64,000 nucleotides of DNA from an uncultured Pedosphaera sp. (GCA_903918755.1 CAIXFN010000081.1:62001-126000); one strand, 5' to 3'. Shown: positions 19,339-29,318, counted from the first letter of the stretch. Numbers and translations: made by a program. The notes: generated by a model from the letters alone, not told the origin.

Positions 19339-19382
19339 CCCCATTTCTGGCCACAACGGCCGGAAATGGGGGACTGCTTTTT
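19339..19382 (+). terminator. Rho-independent terminator of the NAGPA-CotH operon
   Basis: A 14-bp stem (19339-19352 with 19358-19371; one T-G wobble) closes a 5-base ACAAC loop. It is followed by ACTG-C and five T residues at 19378-19382. It lies 29 bp after the stop at 19310 and before the next NAGPA gene, so it should end the operon. Confidence 0.85.
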
Positions 19383-19684
19383 GTGATCATAGTTCCAAAA
19401 TTCTGCTTGCTTCCGTCCATTATCCCGCCTTCAATACGTTATTAATCATTTATGGATGGCCGGTTGATTGGTGATCCCGGAATAGACAGTTCGGCCATTC
19501 GCATGCCTGCCCGATCCTTCCTGCAGGCGTCTCCATGGCCCTGATCGCGAAAATTCGCGGCCACGACTGTTGCCCCTGGCGCTCCCAATCCTGCTGAACC
19601 GCCCCCGTTGGGGGCCGGCTCGATGTTGTAACAACCGCAATACAGTCGACCCGCGCCGGAAACGTCGGCCGGGAAATTTGTGCC
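19383..19684 (+). other. Intergenic leader region between tandem NAGPA genes
   Basis: About 300 bases hold no convincing gene. The first 65 bases are AT-rich (TTGTGATCATAG, TTATTAATCATTTATGG) and could contain the promoter of the gene at 19685: TTGCTT near 19408 with TCAATA about 18 bases later is a weak candidate. The remaining ~230 bases are GC-rich, with no recognisable RNA motif. The leader would be long, about 240 bases, if transcription starts there. Confidence 0.4.
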
Positions 19685-21619
19685 ATGTGGGAAAAAATTT
19701 CGCGCTCCGGGCTCCGGGCCTGGGCTTGCATTCTGGCGGGCTGCCTCGCCACCGGTCCATCCGCCACCGCCGGAACCGTTTTGGGTCCGTGGATTCCCAT
19801 TTTTCAGGGAATCGACCGGGCCACGGGAACCAACACCCCCGGTGGGGGCGGCTTCCCGGATCTCAGTGTGGCCCAGGTCGTCCGGGTTGATCTGACGGAC
19901 CCCGATGTCAAAACGTTTGCCACCCCGCCCTGTCCGGATTTCGTTCCGGACTTTCAGGAAACCCCCGGCATGAACGTGAGCACCTTCGTGGCCACCTCCG
20001 GGGTACAGGTCGGGATCAACGCGAACTTCTTCAACTTGTTCGACCAGTTCGCCCCCGCCGGCACGCCGATGCAAACCTATGGTTTGCACATCAGTGAGGG
20101 CCGGGTGGTCGCCGCCCAGGAAGATGGCACATTCTCCGCCAGCCTCCTCTTTTCCGCCAACAATCATCCCACCCTGATCCCCACGAATTGGCCGCCGCAA
20201 CCAACCGACGGTGCGGTGACCGCCGTCACGGGCTCCTATCCCCTGCTGCTCAACGGCGAGAATCTGGGTTACGCGTATTACGGGGATCCCGCGCACCTGC
20301 ACCAAATCAATCCGCGTAGCGCCCTCGGCCTCTCCGCGGACCACCGTTACCTTTACCTGCTCACCATCGACGGTCGTCAACCCGGATACAGTGATGGAGC
20401 ATACGACTGGGAGACCGCGGCGTGGCTCAAAGTGGTCGGAGCCTGGGACGCCATCAATCTTGACGGGGGCGGCTCAACCACCCTGGTAATGCAGACCCCG
20501 GATGGTGTTCCGGTGGAATTAAACCGGCCCAGCTCGGTTTATACTTACGGGGTCGAACGGACCGTTGCCAGCCACTTCGGGATCTACGCCAGGCCGCTCC
20601 CGATCATCCACCAGGTGGTCGCCAATCCGGACGACACCGCCGCAACGATTACCTGGTCCACCGACCGATCCGCCTCCACCCAGGTGCAATTCGGACTCAC
20701 CACCAATCTCGGCACCAGTTCCGCCCTGGTAACCACCGCCACTCGCGCGCACGCGGTCTTGCTCCCCCATTTGACGCCGGGCACCGGTTATTACTTCCGG
20801 GTGCTCTCTACGGTGGGCGGGGCATCTTTCTCGTCCGGCCTGGGTTATTTCGTGACCACCAACTATTCCGCTCCGATCCGGGTCTTTGAAATTACAAACC
20901 AATGGACCTGCACGGCCGCCAATGAGGATACCGGCACCTGGCAGGCACCGGGTTACGATGATTCCGCCTGGAATCAAGCCGGGGGCGGGCTCGGGGTTTC
21001 AACCGGGAACCAGACTTCCACCGGTAACGCAGGAGCGCAACCCAAGATTGCGCGATTGGGGAACAATCCCAACGGCAGCCAACCTTTTGCAACCTATTAT
21101 TTCCGAACTCATTTCCAGTTCAATGCGGCGACCGGGGGAACCCTCGTGTTGTCCAATCTGGTAAACGATGGGGCCGTGTTTTATCTGAACGGCAGCGAGA
21201 TCTCCCGCTTGCGGATGCCGGCCGCCCCGGCAACCATCACCAACGGCACGCCCGCCCTCGCGGAGGGGGAAGCCATGGACCTGCACCCGGATGTCCTGAC
21301 TTTCACGGGCAGCGCCTTGACCAATCTGCTGGTGGGGGACAATGTGCTCGCGGTGGAGGTCCACAGCCACCATCCCAGCCACCCCGCCATCCGGTTCGGA
21401 GCGGCGCTGGTTTACCAGCCCCCCGCCGACCCGGGTCCGGTCTTGCAAATCTCCGCGCATGGCTTAATGAACATCATCAGTTGGACCCGGGGCGGCTACA
21501 CCCTTGAAGAGGCGATCAAACCGTACGGACCGTGGCGCCCGGTTTCCGGTCCGGTAGTGAGCAGCCCGTTCGTCACTCCCCGCAGCACGACCACCCATTT
21601 TTACCGGCTGATCAAATAA
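19685..21619 (+). CDS. Exported phosphodiester glycosidase (NAGPA), tandem paralogue
   Basis: A 644-residue protein, clearly a paralogue of the preceding NAGPA gene: both share GPWIPIFQGIDRATGTNTP, LTIDGRQPGYSDGAYDWETA, NLDGGGSTTLVMQ, the YYFRTHFQF sandwich, DGAVFYLNGSEISRLRMPA and the final SWTRGGYTLEEA element. The leader is LRAWACILAGCLATG. It starts after its own ~370-base gap and a terminator, so it is probably expressed separately. The metal/catalytic motif DGGGSTT is intact in both copies, so both could be active on different substrates. It converges on the small gene at 21625 with a 5-base gap. Confidence 0.9.
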   Translation: MWEKISRSGLRAWACILAGCLATGPSATAGTVLGPWIPIFQGIDRATGTNTPGGGGFPDLSVAQVVRVDLTDPDVKTFATPPCPDFVPDFQETPGMNVSTFVATSGVQVGINANFFNLFDQFAPAGTPMQTYGLHISEGRVVAAQEDGTFSASLLFSANNHPTLIPTNWPPQPTDGAVTAVTGSYPLLLNGENLGYAYYGDPAHLHQINPRSALGLSADHRYLYLLTIDGRQPGYSDGAYDWETAAWLKVVGAWDAINLDGGGSTTLVMQTPDGVPVELNRPSSVYTYGVERTVASHFGIYARPLPIIHQVVANPDDTAATITWSTDRSASTQVQFGLTTNLGTSSALVTTATRAHAVLLPHLTPGTGYYFRVLSTVGGASFSSGLGYFVTTNYSAPIRVFEITNQWTCTAANEDTGTWQAPGYDDSAWNQAGGGLGVSTGNQTSTGNAGAQPKIARLGNNPNGSQPFATYYFRTHFQFNAATGGTLVLSNLVNDGAVFYLNGSEISRLRMPAAPATITNGTPALAEGEAMDLHPDVLTFTGSALTNLLVGDNVLAVEVHSHHPSHPAIRFGAALVYQPPADPGPVLQISAHGLMNIISWTRGGYTLEEAIKPYGPWRPVSGPVVSSPFVTPRSTTTHFYRLIK

Positions 21620-21624
21620 ACTAA

Positions 21625-22152
21625 CTATTTGGCGGGGGGATCCAGCGCTTCCAGCCCCAGACGAACGGCCACGGGAAGCTTCGCGGCGAAGCGGCGGATT
21701 TTTTTCCTCACCCCCGGGACCGGCTCATACTGGTATTCGCCGGACGGGTAAGCCACGATCGTTACGTAATCGTAGAGTTTGACGGCGGGCCGTTTGGGAT
21801 AATCCGTGAGCAGGACGGTACCGACGCCGGCCGTCCCCGGAGTTCGGCCTTCCACCGCCGCCTCGTCGCGACTCACGGCCACACTGGCGCGCACGACCCA
21901 GGAGCGGTTGAAGGGCGGCAGCGTGAGGCTGGTATAGCCGCTTTCCACCACCAACCCGTCCCGCGTCACCTGAACCACCCGTCCGCAAATGGTCCGTCGC
22001 CCTTCGATACAGGCGTTGCGCACCTGTTCGCCGCGCTCCACCAGGCGGGCGGACTGATTGGTCGTGGCCGGAGCCGGGGCATTGGTTTGGGCACGGAGCG
22101 GCTGCAGGGCCAAAGCACCCCAAAGGACACCGGCAATCAGGCAGGATTTCAT
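21625..22152 (-). CDS. Small exported protein of unknown function
   Basis: A 175-residue protein with a signal peptide (CLIAGVLWGALALQPLRAQ). It carries a possible OB- or SH3-like strand set: ICGRVVQVTRDGLVVESGY is followed by SWVVRASVAVSRDEAAVE and VKLYDYVTIVAYPSGEYQY. The RVVQVTRDGLVVESG pattern recurs in small verrucomicrobial proteins but no named family was recognised. Its ATG overlaps the stop of the giant upstream gene by four bases, so the two are translationally coupled and probably share a function at the cell surface or in the periplasm. Confidence 0.75.
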   Translation of the reverse strand: MKSCLIAGVLWGALALQPLRAQTNAPAPATTNQSARLVERGEQVRNACIEGRRTICGRVVQVTRDGLVVESGYTSLTLPPFNRSWVVRASVAVSRDEAAVEGRTPGTAGVGTVLLTDYPKRPAVKLYDYVTIVAYPSGEYQYEPVPGVRKKIRRFAAKLPVAVRLGLEALDPPAK

Positions 22153-25100
22153 GGGAGGAAAAATGCGCGGTAGAATTGGAAGGGTCGGTTCGTGGCGCCC
22201 GGATCAGTAAAGGTAAACGGGCTGGCGACGGGCGTGTTGGTCCCGAAAGAGACCCAGTGGACAAGGTCGGTACTGGATTGGAAGACGTAGCTTTTGCCCG
22301 TGAGGCCGGAAAGCTGGAAGGAGAAAACCCCATTGACCAGACTGGCCCCGTTGGTGAAGACCGCCCCCGGCAGGATCGTAAATACGCCGCTGGCCGAAAC
22401 GCTGTTGTTAAAGCCGATCTCGAAGGCCCGGGCATTCAGACTGGCGGTCGAGGTGAGCGTGACCGGCCCTAAGTAAAGCGGCGAATTGGTGGTCGGCGGC
22501 GTGCCGTCCAGGGTGAAGTAAATCACCGCATTGGTATCCGGCGGTTGCAGGGAAACCTTGACGGAACCGAAAAACACGCCGCCGGTGGGGCTGAGCATTG
22601 GTGGGGCCAGCGCCGGAGTGCCGGGCAGGCTATTGATCCAGGCGGCCAGAACGGCCATGGCATTCGTGTCCACCAGATTACGTGCCAGTGGCGGCATCTG
22701 GTAGGCTGGCCGGACGACATCCGAACGCTGATAAAGTTGGGAGCGCCAGATGTCCTTCGGCACGACGATGTTGGCGTGGATGATGTTCTGGTTGGTCAGC
22801 GGCGTGTCATAGCGCGCGTCAAAACCAGGCCCCGTGCCGCCCGGGCGGTGACACTGCGCGCAATTGGCATCCAGGTAGGAACGGGAGCGATTTTCGAGGG
22901 TCGCAGTGGTGTCGGAAACCGCCACCATGGCGGGCAGCGCAGCGATCCCCGCTTCGTCCACGGCGGGATTGAACAAGCCCAGGCGGTTGAGCGCGCGCAA
23001 CTGGTTGTCCGTCTGGCCGGTGGCGGGGTAGGCCTGGCGGCTGTTCAACTGGCGGGTCTTGACGCCCAGCACGTAGTTGGCGGCGGGTGTATGGCACTGC
23101 AAACAGTCCGTGGGACTGGGGTAATACCAGGTTTGGGTGCGGATGCCGGTGGCATTGGTGATCAGGATGCTTTCGTTGAGACTCGCGGTCAGCAAATCGG
23201 CCTCGCTGTTATCCGGCCGCCATTTGTAGGTAACTCCGTAAACCGCGCCGCTGGCATCACTCACCAGCAGCCGCGTTTCCAGGCGGCGCGGCGGTGCGGC
23301 CGGATTCGTTTCATCGGTGGTCAACTCGAAATGCTTCACAAAAATGGTGCCGGTCGGGAAAGTCCATTCGCCCGTGACGGCAAAACCGATTTGCTGGTCC
23401 GGGGTGGTCAACCCGCCCCGGTACGGCACCGCGAGCCAGCGGGTCTTGGTGGCGCCATCCGACCACAACGGCGTGATGGGCGTGTACGGGATCAGCGCGG
23501 CTACGGGAACCAGCGCGGGGGTGTTGGTGAACACGCCGGTTTGCGAAAGCGTGGCGGGGAGCGCGCCGCTGAACAGTCCGGGCATATTAAAGAAGGCGGG
23601 CGTCACCACCCGGTTGCTTAATCCATACGGCTGACCGCTCCCCGCCTGCACGGTGAGGTTGACGGGAGCGGAGGTACCGGCGAGCCCGGCGGCGTCCCAA
23701 GCCACCGCGCGCAGGGCGTAAGTTCCCGCGGCCAGACCCGTGGTGGTGATCACATACGGGCCGTTGGTGAAGCTTCCGAGCAAGGTCGCATTAGCGTAAA
23801 ACGCCACGTTGGTGAGCGGATTGTATTGCGCGGCGGCATTCGCCGCCAGGGTCACACTGGCGCTCGCGGTATAGCTGGCACCATTCGTGGGCGCAGTGAG
23901 CACCACGACCGGGGGCGGGTTGGAATAAGGATACAACTGCGTCTGTGGGATGATCGCGGCCGGCGTGGAGGGACTCGACCAGGCCAACTGCGCCACCGCG
24001 CCGCCGCCACCTTGAAAATAGTCCATCTCGATATTGTAGAGTTGCTGGGCCCGGAGCGGAATGGACCCGGTATAAGTGGTGGGGGCCTGGTTCACCCAGG
24101 CGTTCACCAATGGCTGGCCATTCAACCACAGCCGGACGCCATCATCCGCCGTAACGGAAAAAGTGTAGGTCTCATTATATTGGGGCTGCACGGAGCCAAT
24201 CCAACGGGTGGAGAAGACCGTCTGCCCCACGCTGGGATCCGGCCCCACGGTGTTCCAATTGAAATTGATGGTGGGATCGACCCGGACAAGTGTGGGGGTC
24301 CCATTCAAAGTGGCGGTCTGGTTGGCGAAATAGGATCCCTGCAAACCCGTGCCACTGCCCAGGGAGGAGACATTCACGAACGATGCGCTGGTCACTCCGC
24401 TATTCACCGCGCCGGATTTCACGGCCAGCACCTGGACCAGAGTGTTGTTCGTCAGTACGAAGGCATTCGTGTAAAGCCGCGAACTGGTGGTCGGCGGGGT
24501 GCCATCCAGCGTGTAGTAAAACGCCACTCCGGGCGTGGGGTCGGCAAAGCTCACGGTCACCTGGTTGGTAAAATTCCCTCCATTGGGCGAAATCACCGGC
24601 AATCCCACCCAGGTGGCCACCCCGAACACAGCGAGTTGGAACTCCGCGCCCACATACACTTTGCCGTTCGCCACCGTGGGCACTGTCATCTTGACGGCCG
24701 CCCCGGGATTATCACGGGCCAGGATCTGGCTGGAGTTGTAGTATTCCTGCGCCACATTATAGGCGTTGTACGCGTGCAATACCGCGGGACCGCCGCTGCC
24801 GTAGGCATCGGCCTGGATGGCCCAGACGATGGCGCTGTTCGTGCCGTTCGCCGAAACCACCGGGGTGGCGCCGGGAAAACCATAACCGGCGGAAGCCTGC
24901 GAAAGCGGGGCGGTGCCCAGCGCACCGCCGCTGATGCTGAACGCTTTGAGAACATCGCCGGAGCCGATGTAATAGATCATGCGGTTGAAATAAGCCGCCG
25001 AACTCCACGTGCCCCCCACGGCCCCCGGCACTTCCTGCACGATCTGGCTGTCGTTGGCCGCGTTAAACTTGCCCAGATTCTCGCGATCCAGGAGGTAGAT

Positions 25101-28100
25101 CTTGCCCTCCTTGCCACAGCCCACGATCAAATGCGGATGCGCGGGGCTGCCCACCAAGTCCGGCAACAGCAACGGCCCCCCCGAACCCAGGTCCGCGTCC
25201 GCAGCCGAGAGCGCCGCCTGGTTGTAAGGGGCAAAGTAGTCGGCCACGGCCAGACCGTTCGTCGTGGAAAGCCGGACGAAACTGTCGCCATACTCCGTGC
25301 CCCCCGCGTTATTGGCATTGAAGGAGCCATTGCCCACCATGAAATAAAGATTGGTGTTGGCATCGACCGACAAACCATTGCCCCCCATCCAGATGCCGCC
25401 CTCGGCCGCATTCGCCCCGAAAACCGCGCTGGTGGCATTGGGCGTGGTATTGAAGACGTACTTGGCGGTCGGTTGCAGCGTGGTGGCGTTCCAACCGATG
25501 ACCCAGCCGTGATAGGGATCGGTGTCCGCGTAACTGGAGTAGGCGGCGTAAACCATTCCCCCCGCCAGCGTGAGGGCCGGTCGTTGAAAATGTTGTTTGG
25601 CGCTGAAGGTCACCACACCCCCAACACTGTCCACCCCGGCGCCGGGAACGCTGGCCGCCACCAGAACGGGACTGCCCGGGCGTTCGGCGCCCGTCGTGAT
25701 GTCGAGGGCATGGATGCGGTGGTTGTAAGCCGTGCCGTCATGCGTGAACACATCCAGGTAAATGGTGCCGGCGATGGGATCGATCACCGGGGTACTGGTG
25801 ATGCCCATTTCCGGAGTCAGATCGTGATAGGGACCGTAGCGATTGCCAAAATCGTTGTTGGGCATCACCGCGGACACGCCCAGATTCGTGCGCCAGAGCA
25901 ATCCGCCATTGGCGCCGTTATTGCTGTCCGCGTCAAAGGCGTAAACGGTGTCGTGCTCCGTGGCCACGTAAACCACGTTATGCACCCCCTGCCCCGGAAC
26001 GGTGACATTGGTCATGACCAGCGGTTCGGCGTAAATGTGGCCGTCCACGGCATAGGAAAACAGGCGGCCAAAGTTGTTCGTGTTGACGTTGAGCGGCGTG
26101 AGGATGAGTTCGTTGGTGTTGGCGCCCTGACGGGTGTTGTCGTTGTGATACGTCCACACCGCGACCAACCCGGCATTCGTCAGCGTTGTGAAACTCGCAC
26201 TGGGCGATGCGAAGGCCAGTCCCGCGTCGTTCGTGGCGGTGGCGGTGTAGTAATACTTGGTGTTCGGCGTGAGGCCGGTGACCGTGACCATGAACGCCCC
26301 CGTCTGCGGTCCGAGATAAACGCTGTTGGACCACACGACCGGGTTGTTGCTCCCATCCACCGGGCCATAGTAAATGCTGACGGCCGGCGTCTGTCCCCCC
26401 GTGGTGAGCACCGCGCCGCGCAGGGCCGCCGCCAAACCCACGATATTCGTCGCGGGAAAATTGGTAAGCGTGGCGGTCACGGGCGGCGGTGGCGTGGTGA
26501 AACTCTGCACGGGAGTGGCCCAAACGGTCCCGCCGTTATTGCTCGCGGCGGCCGCGAAATAATAGGTGGTGTTCGCCGCCAACCCCGTGACGGGCGCGGA
26601 GTACTGTCCGGCCTGCAATCCGAGGGCGATGTTGTTGGACCATCCCGCCGCGCTGGTGCCGCCGTTCGCGGGACCATAATAAAGCGTGATTGACGGAGTT
26701 TGACCGCCCGTGGAAAGAACCTGGCCATTCAAGACCGCATGACTCGCGGCAACGGCTGTGGCTGGCAGATTTGTGAGTTGCACCGGAGAAACTGAACGCA
26801 GGATGAGCGCGTTCAGATTGCCCAAGCCACCGTTGGGCAAAACTTCGATGATGGTCTGGTTGGTCGCCAGGGCGGTAAAGGTGCCGGTCACCGACACGTT
26901 CGCGCCCAGGGTAAATGTCTGGGAAACATCGGTGACCAGGCCGGGATCCTGAAAATATGCCGTCCGGGCGGCGCCGGCGGCGCGGTCATCCAGCGCGAAG
27001 AGCTGCACGGAATACCGGATGCCGGGGGTGAGTCCTTTCAAGGTGATGGACTTGGGCCCCCCGTCGCGGCTGGCCTGGGCCAGCACGGCGTCGAAATTGG
27101 GATTGCCGGTTGTGGCCCCGACATTATCGGCGGGATAGCAATTGTTGGTCAATCCAACGCCCGTGGCGCCCGCCACCGACCCGTCCGCCTTGAAATCAAT
27201 CCGGGTGCCGTTGGTGAGCGTGACGACCGCTTCCGTGCCGCCGAAAACTTCCGCGCCCAGGAGAATGCCCGGCTGATTCAAGGTGGCATCCGCCGTGGTG
27301 ATGGGCACCGGGGCCGACCAGGTGAGCAACCCCCCGGCACCGACGGAATACAGTTGGAGGATCTGGGCGGCGCTCAGCGCATAGTTGAAGACGGCCACTT
27401 CATCGATCACGCCGTTGAAATTGCGCCCGGCGCCGCCGGCGGAGTCCCCGGCGATCCAGGTGGTGCCGCCGTTAAAAGCTTCCGCGGTGTGCGCCATCGT
27501 GTTGACCGCGGAACTGAACCCGCCGGCATTATCCATGTAAAGCGTCGCACTGCCGGGTGTGATGACCAGGGCCACCAGCGACCACTGGTTGGTGGGCAGG
27601 AACAAACCGGAAACAAATCCCCAGGTATTGCCGCTGTTCTGGTTCCAAGTGTAGGCCAGTTCATTGGCGGCCCCGCCCAATCCCAAACCGGCGGCGTCAT
27701 TGCCGTTGCGATTCATGAAAAGCCCCGCCCAATCCGCCTGATCGCCCACTGGAAAAACCCAGGCCGTGATCGTGACCGTGTTCGTGTTCAGGTTGATGGG
27801 CGGAACAGTGATCACCGAGTTGGCCACGGCATTCAATGTTTGCGCGGCGGTGTTGGTGCTTTCAAACCCCGGAAAAGCCGGCGGTTGGGGTCCACCCACG
27901 CCATTGAAACCGTTCCGGGTGCCGGCGCCATAGGTGCCATTGAATCCCCCCGCATAATCGCGGGCCACCGCGGTGCCGGGCGCGGGATTCCCAAGGTCGT
28001 TTAGCCGCCACAAGGCGACCGGGGCGAGACTTCCGACGGTGTTTTCGTAGGCCGCCGCGGCTTGATTGACCACGAGGGTGGCGCTGTTGGTCGCCGCGCC

Positions 28101-29318
28101 GTAGGCATTGGAAACCACCAGTGAGTAGGTCCCCGCGCTGGCCGCTGTGAGATTGGAAATCGACAGCGATAGGGTATGGGTGCCGGAAAAATTCCCCCCG
28201 TCGTTCAAGTTGGCGCCGTTTTGCCGCCACTGCTTGAGCGTGGCGGGCGAGCCCGAAATCGCGGCCGTGAAAGTGACCTGGCCGTGGACATATTGGGTTT
28301 GGGACGGGGAAAAGGCCGTGAAGAACGGCGCCGTGCCGGGCAGCACGGTCAAATGGTTCGTGGGACTTTTGGTGAGGCCGTAAGCGTTGGTGACCACCAC
28401 GCTGTAATCGGCGGAGCTGGCCGTCGTCAAATTTGCGAGGCTGAAGGTGGAACTCGTGGCGCCGGGATAATCAAACCCGTTCATCTGCCATTGGTACGCG
28501 AGCGGTGCCACCCCCGACGCCACCGCGGTGAACACCACACTGCCGCCGGTGTACACCGTGTTGCTGGGAGTGGCGGTGGGTTGACCAACAATCGGGGCGG
28601 AGGAAAGCGGGGGGCTGAAGCCGACCGCGAAGGACGCGTCAAACGCATGACTCCCCCCGAACGTAATCGCCCCACCGGTCGGGGGGAACAAGCCGATCTC
28701 CCCGCCGGAATACCCCGGACTGCTGGCCACGCCCAGGGCATCCCAGCCGCCACCACCCAACTGGCCAAACGACCAGGCGTAGGTGGTGTTGGGGGCCAGA
28801 TTCACCGAGAGACCGCTCCATCGAAGCCAATCACCTTCCCCGTAGGCTTGGGGAGCGTTGGTGTACGTCGCCAGCACCGTGGCCGTCCCTGTCGCCACCG
28901 AATAGATATGCAAGACGTAACTGAGCGCTGTGCCCGGCGCGCCACCCCCGCTGTCCAACCCGGCACTCTTCAGCGTCAGCGAGGTCAACTGGTAGCCGCC
29001 CGGGGCACCCAAGGTCGTGAAAGTCTGGCCCGGTTCACCGGCTCCGTGGCCGGTTTGATTGTCGGTATAAAAATTGAGGGCATCGGGAAAGGTTTGGTTG
29101 CCGGTCGTGCTCAGTTGCACGATGTCATTAGCCCCCGCCGCGGGCGCGGTGGCTCCTACATCGGCGAGCGTCGCCAGCGTTTGGGCACGAGCGCCCGTCG
29201 CCCATCCCAGCGCAAAAAGCACGACCGCCCAACGGGAGAGCTTCCGGGCTGGTTTCTGTCCGGCGGTCAGGCGGGTGTCCCGGCAAAACCGGAAAGGCAG
29301 CAAAGAGCGGTACAACAT
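22149..29318 (-). CDS. Giant secreted mosaic protein: Ig-like, LamG, PQQ-propeller, PA14, CHB_HEX and dihaem cytochrome-like domains
   Basis: A 2389-residue protein with a leader ending in WAVVLFALGWATGARAQ. In order (rough positions): a beta-sandwich (50-235), two Ig-like domains (240-420; YQWQMNGF, LKQWRQNG), a LamG-like domain (430-650), two near-identical FN3-like repeats (865-1055; TLYYGPANGG and SIYYGPVDGS), a PQQ-like propeller (1060-1560; VYVATEHDTVYAFDAD), a CHB_HEX module (FYYTLDGTPPTTSS), a PA14 domain (1660-1790; DDGVRLWLNGQPLVNAW), another Ig-like domain, then a dihaem-cytochrome-like block with CxxCH at Cys2072 (CLQCHTPAANYVLG) and Cys2153 (CAQCHRPGG), a second CHB_HEX and a C-terminal SSTDLVHW module. 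Likely an extracellular, possibly electron-transferring adhesin or glycan-binding protein; the function is not established. Confidence 0.88.
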   Translation of the reverse strand: MLYRSLLPFRFCRDTRLTAGQKPARKLSRWAVVLFALGWATGARAQTLATLADVGATAPAAGANDIVQLSTTGNQTFPDALNFYTDNQTGHGAGEPGQTFTTLGAPGGYQLTSLTLKSAGLDSGGGAPGTALSYVLHIYSVATGTATVLATYTNAPQAYGEGDWLRWSGLSVNLAPNTTYAWSFGQLGGGGWDALGVASSPGYSGGEIGLFPPTGGAITFGGSHAFDASFAVGFSPPLSSAPIVGQPTATPSNTVYTGGSVVFTAVASGVAPLAYQWQMNGFDYPGATSSTFSLANLTTASSADYSVVVTNAYGLTKSPTNHLTVLPGTAPFFTAFSPSQTQYVHGQVTFTAAISGSPATLKQWRQNGANLNDGGNFSGTHTLSLSISNLTAASAGTYSLVVSNAYGAATNSATLVVNQAAAAYENTVGSLAPVALWRLNDLGNPAPGTAVARDYAGGFNGTYGAGTRNGFNGVGGPQPPAFPGFESTNTAAQTLNAVANSVITVPPINLNTNTVTITAWVFPVGDQADWAGLFMNRNGNDAAGLGLGGAANELAYTWNQNSGNTWGFVSGLFLPTNQWSLVALVITPGSATLYMDNAGGFSSAVNTMAHTAEAFNGGTTWIAGDSAGGAGRNFNGVIDEVAVFNYALSAAQILQLYSVGAGGLLTWSAPVPITTADATLNQPGILLGAEVFGGTEAVVTLTNGTRIDFKADGSVAGATGVGLTNNCYPADNVGATTGNPNFDAVLAQASRDGGPKSITLKGLTPGIRYSVQLFALDDRAAGAARTAYFQDPGLVTDVSQTFTLGANVSVTGTFTALATNQTIIEVLPNGGLGNLNALILRSVSPVQLTNLPATAVAASHAVLNGQVLSTGGQTPSITLYYGPANGGTSAAGWSNNIALGLQAGQYSAPVTGLAANTTYYFAAAASNNGGTVWATPVQSFTTPPPPVTATLTNFPATNIVGLAAALRGAVLTTGGQTPAVSIYYGPVDGSNNPVVWSNSVYLGPQTGAFMVTVTGLTPNTKYYYTATATNDAGLAFASPSASFTTLTNAGLVAVWTYHNDNTRQGANTNELILTPLNVNTNNFGRLFSYAVDGHIYAEPLVMTNVTVPGQGVHNVVYVATEHDTVYAFDADSNNGANGGLLWRTNLGVSAVMPNNDFGNRYGPYHDLTPEMGITSTPVIDPIAGTIYLDVFTHDGTAYNHRIHALDITTGAERPGSPVLVAASVPGAGVDSVGGVVTFSAKQHFQRPALTLAGGMVYAAYSSYADTDPYHGWVIGWNATTLQPTAKYVFNTTPNATSAVFGANAAEGGIWMGGNGLSVDANTNLYFMVGNGSFNANNAGGTEYGDSFVRLSTTNGLAVADYFAPYNQAALSAADADLGSGGPLLLPDLVGSPAHPHLIVGCGKEGKIYLLDRENLGKFNAANDSQIVQEVPGAVGGTWSSAAYFNRMIYYIGSGDVLKAFSISGGALGTAPLSQASAGYGFPGATPVVSANGTNSAIVWAIQADAYGSGGPAVLHAYNAYNVAQEYYNSSQILARDNPGAAVKMTVPTVANGKVYVGAEFQLAVFGVATWVGLPVISPNGGNFTNQVTVSFADPTPGVAFYYTLDGTPPTTSSRLYTNAFVLTNNTLVQVLAVKSGAVNSGVTSASFVNVSSLGSGTGLQGSYFANQTATLNGTPTLVRVDPTINFNWNTVGPDPSVGQTVFSTRWIGSVQPQYNETYTFSVTADDGVRLWLNGQPLVNAWVNQAPTTYTGSIPLRAQQLYNIEMDYFQGGGGAVAQLAWSSPSTPAAIIPQTQLYPYSNPPPVVVLTAPTNGASYTASASVTLAANAAAQYNPLTNVAFYANATLLGSFTNGPYVITTTGLAAGTYALRAVAWDAAGLAGTSAPVNLTVQAGSGQPYGLSNRVVTPAFFNMPGLFSGALPATLSQTGVFTNTPALVPVAALIPYTPITPLWSDGATKTRWLAVPYRGGLTTPDQQIGFAVTGEWTFPTGTIFVKHFELTTDETNPAAPPRRLETRLLVSDASGAVYGVTYKWRPDNSEADLLTASLNESILITNATGIRTQTWYYPSPTDCLQCHTPAANYVLGVKTRQLNSRQAYPATGQTDNQLRALNRLGLFNPAVDEAGIAALPAMVAVSDTTATLENRSRSYLDANCAQCHRPGGTGPGFDARYDTPLTNQNIIHANIVVPKDIWRSQLYQRSDVVRPAYQMPPLARNLVDTNAMAVLAAWINSLPGTPALAPPMLSPTGGVFFGSVKVSLQPPDTNAVIYFTLDGTPPTTNSPLYLGPVTLTSTASLNARAFEIGFNNSVSASGVFTILPGAVFTNGASLVNGVFSFQLSGLTGKSYVFQSSTDLVHWVSFGTNTPVASPFTFTDPGATNRPFQFYRAFFLP

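Noticed and set aside
23826-26693. A 955-codon open frame antisense to the giant mosaic protein
   Set aside because: Antisense to a domain-rich gene, low-complexity Arg/Gly/His composition.
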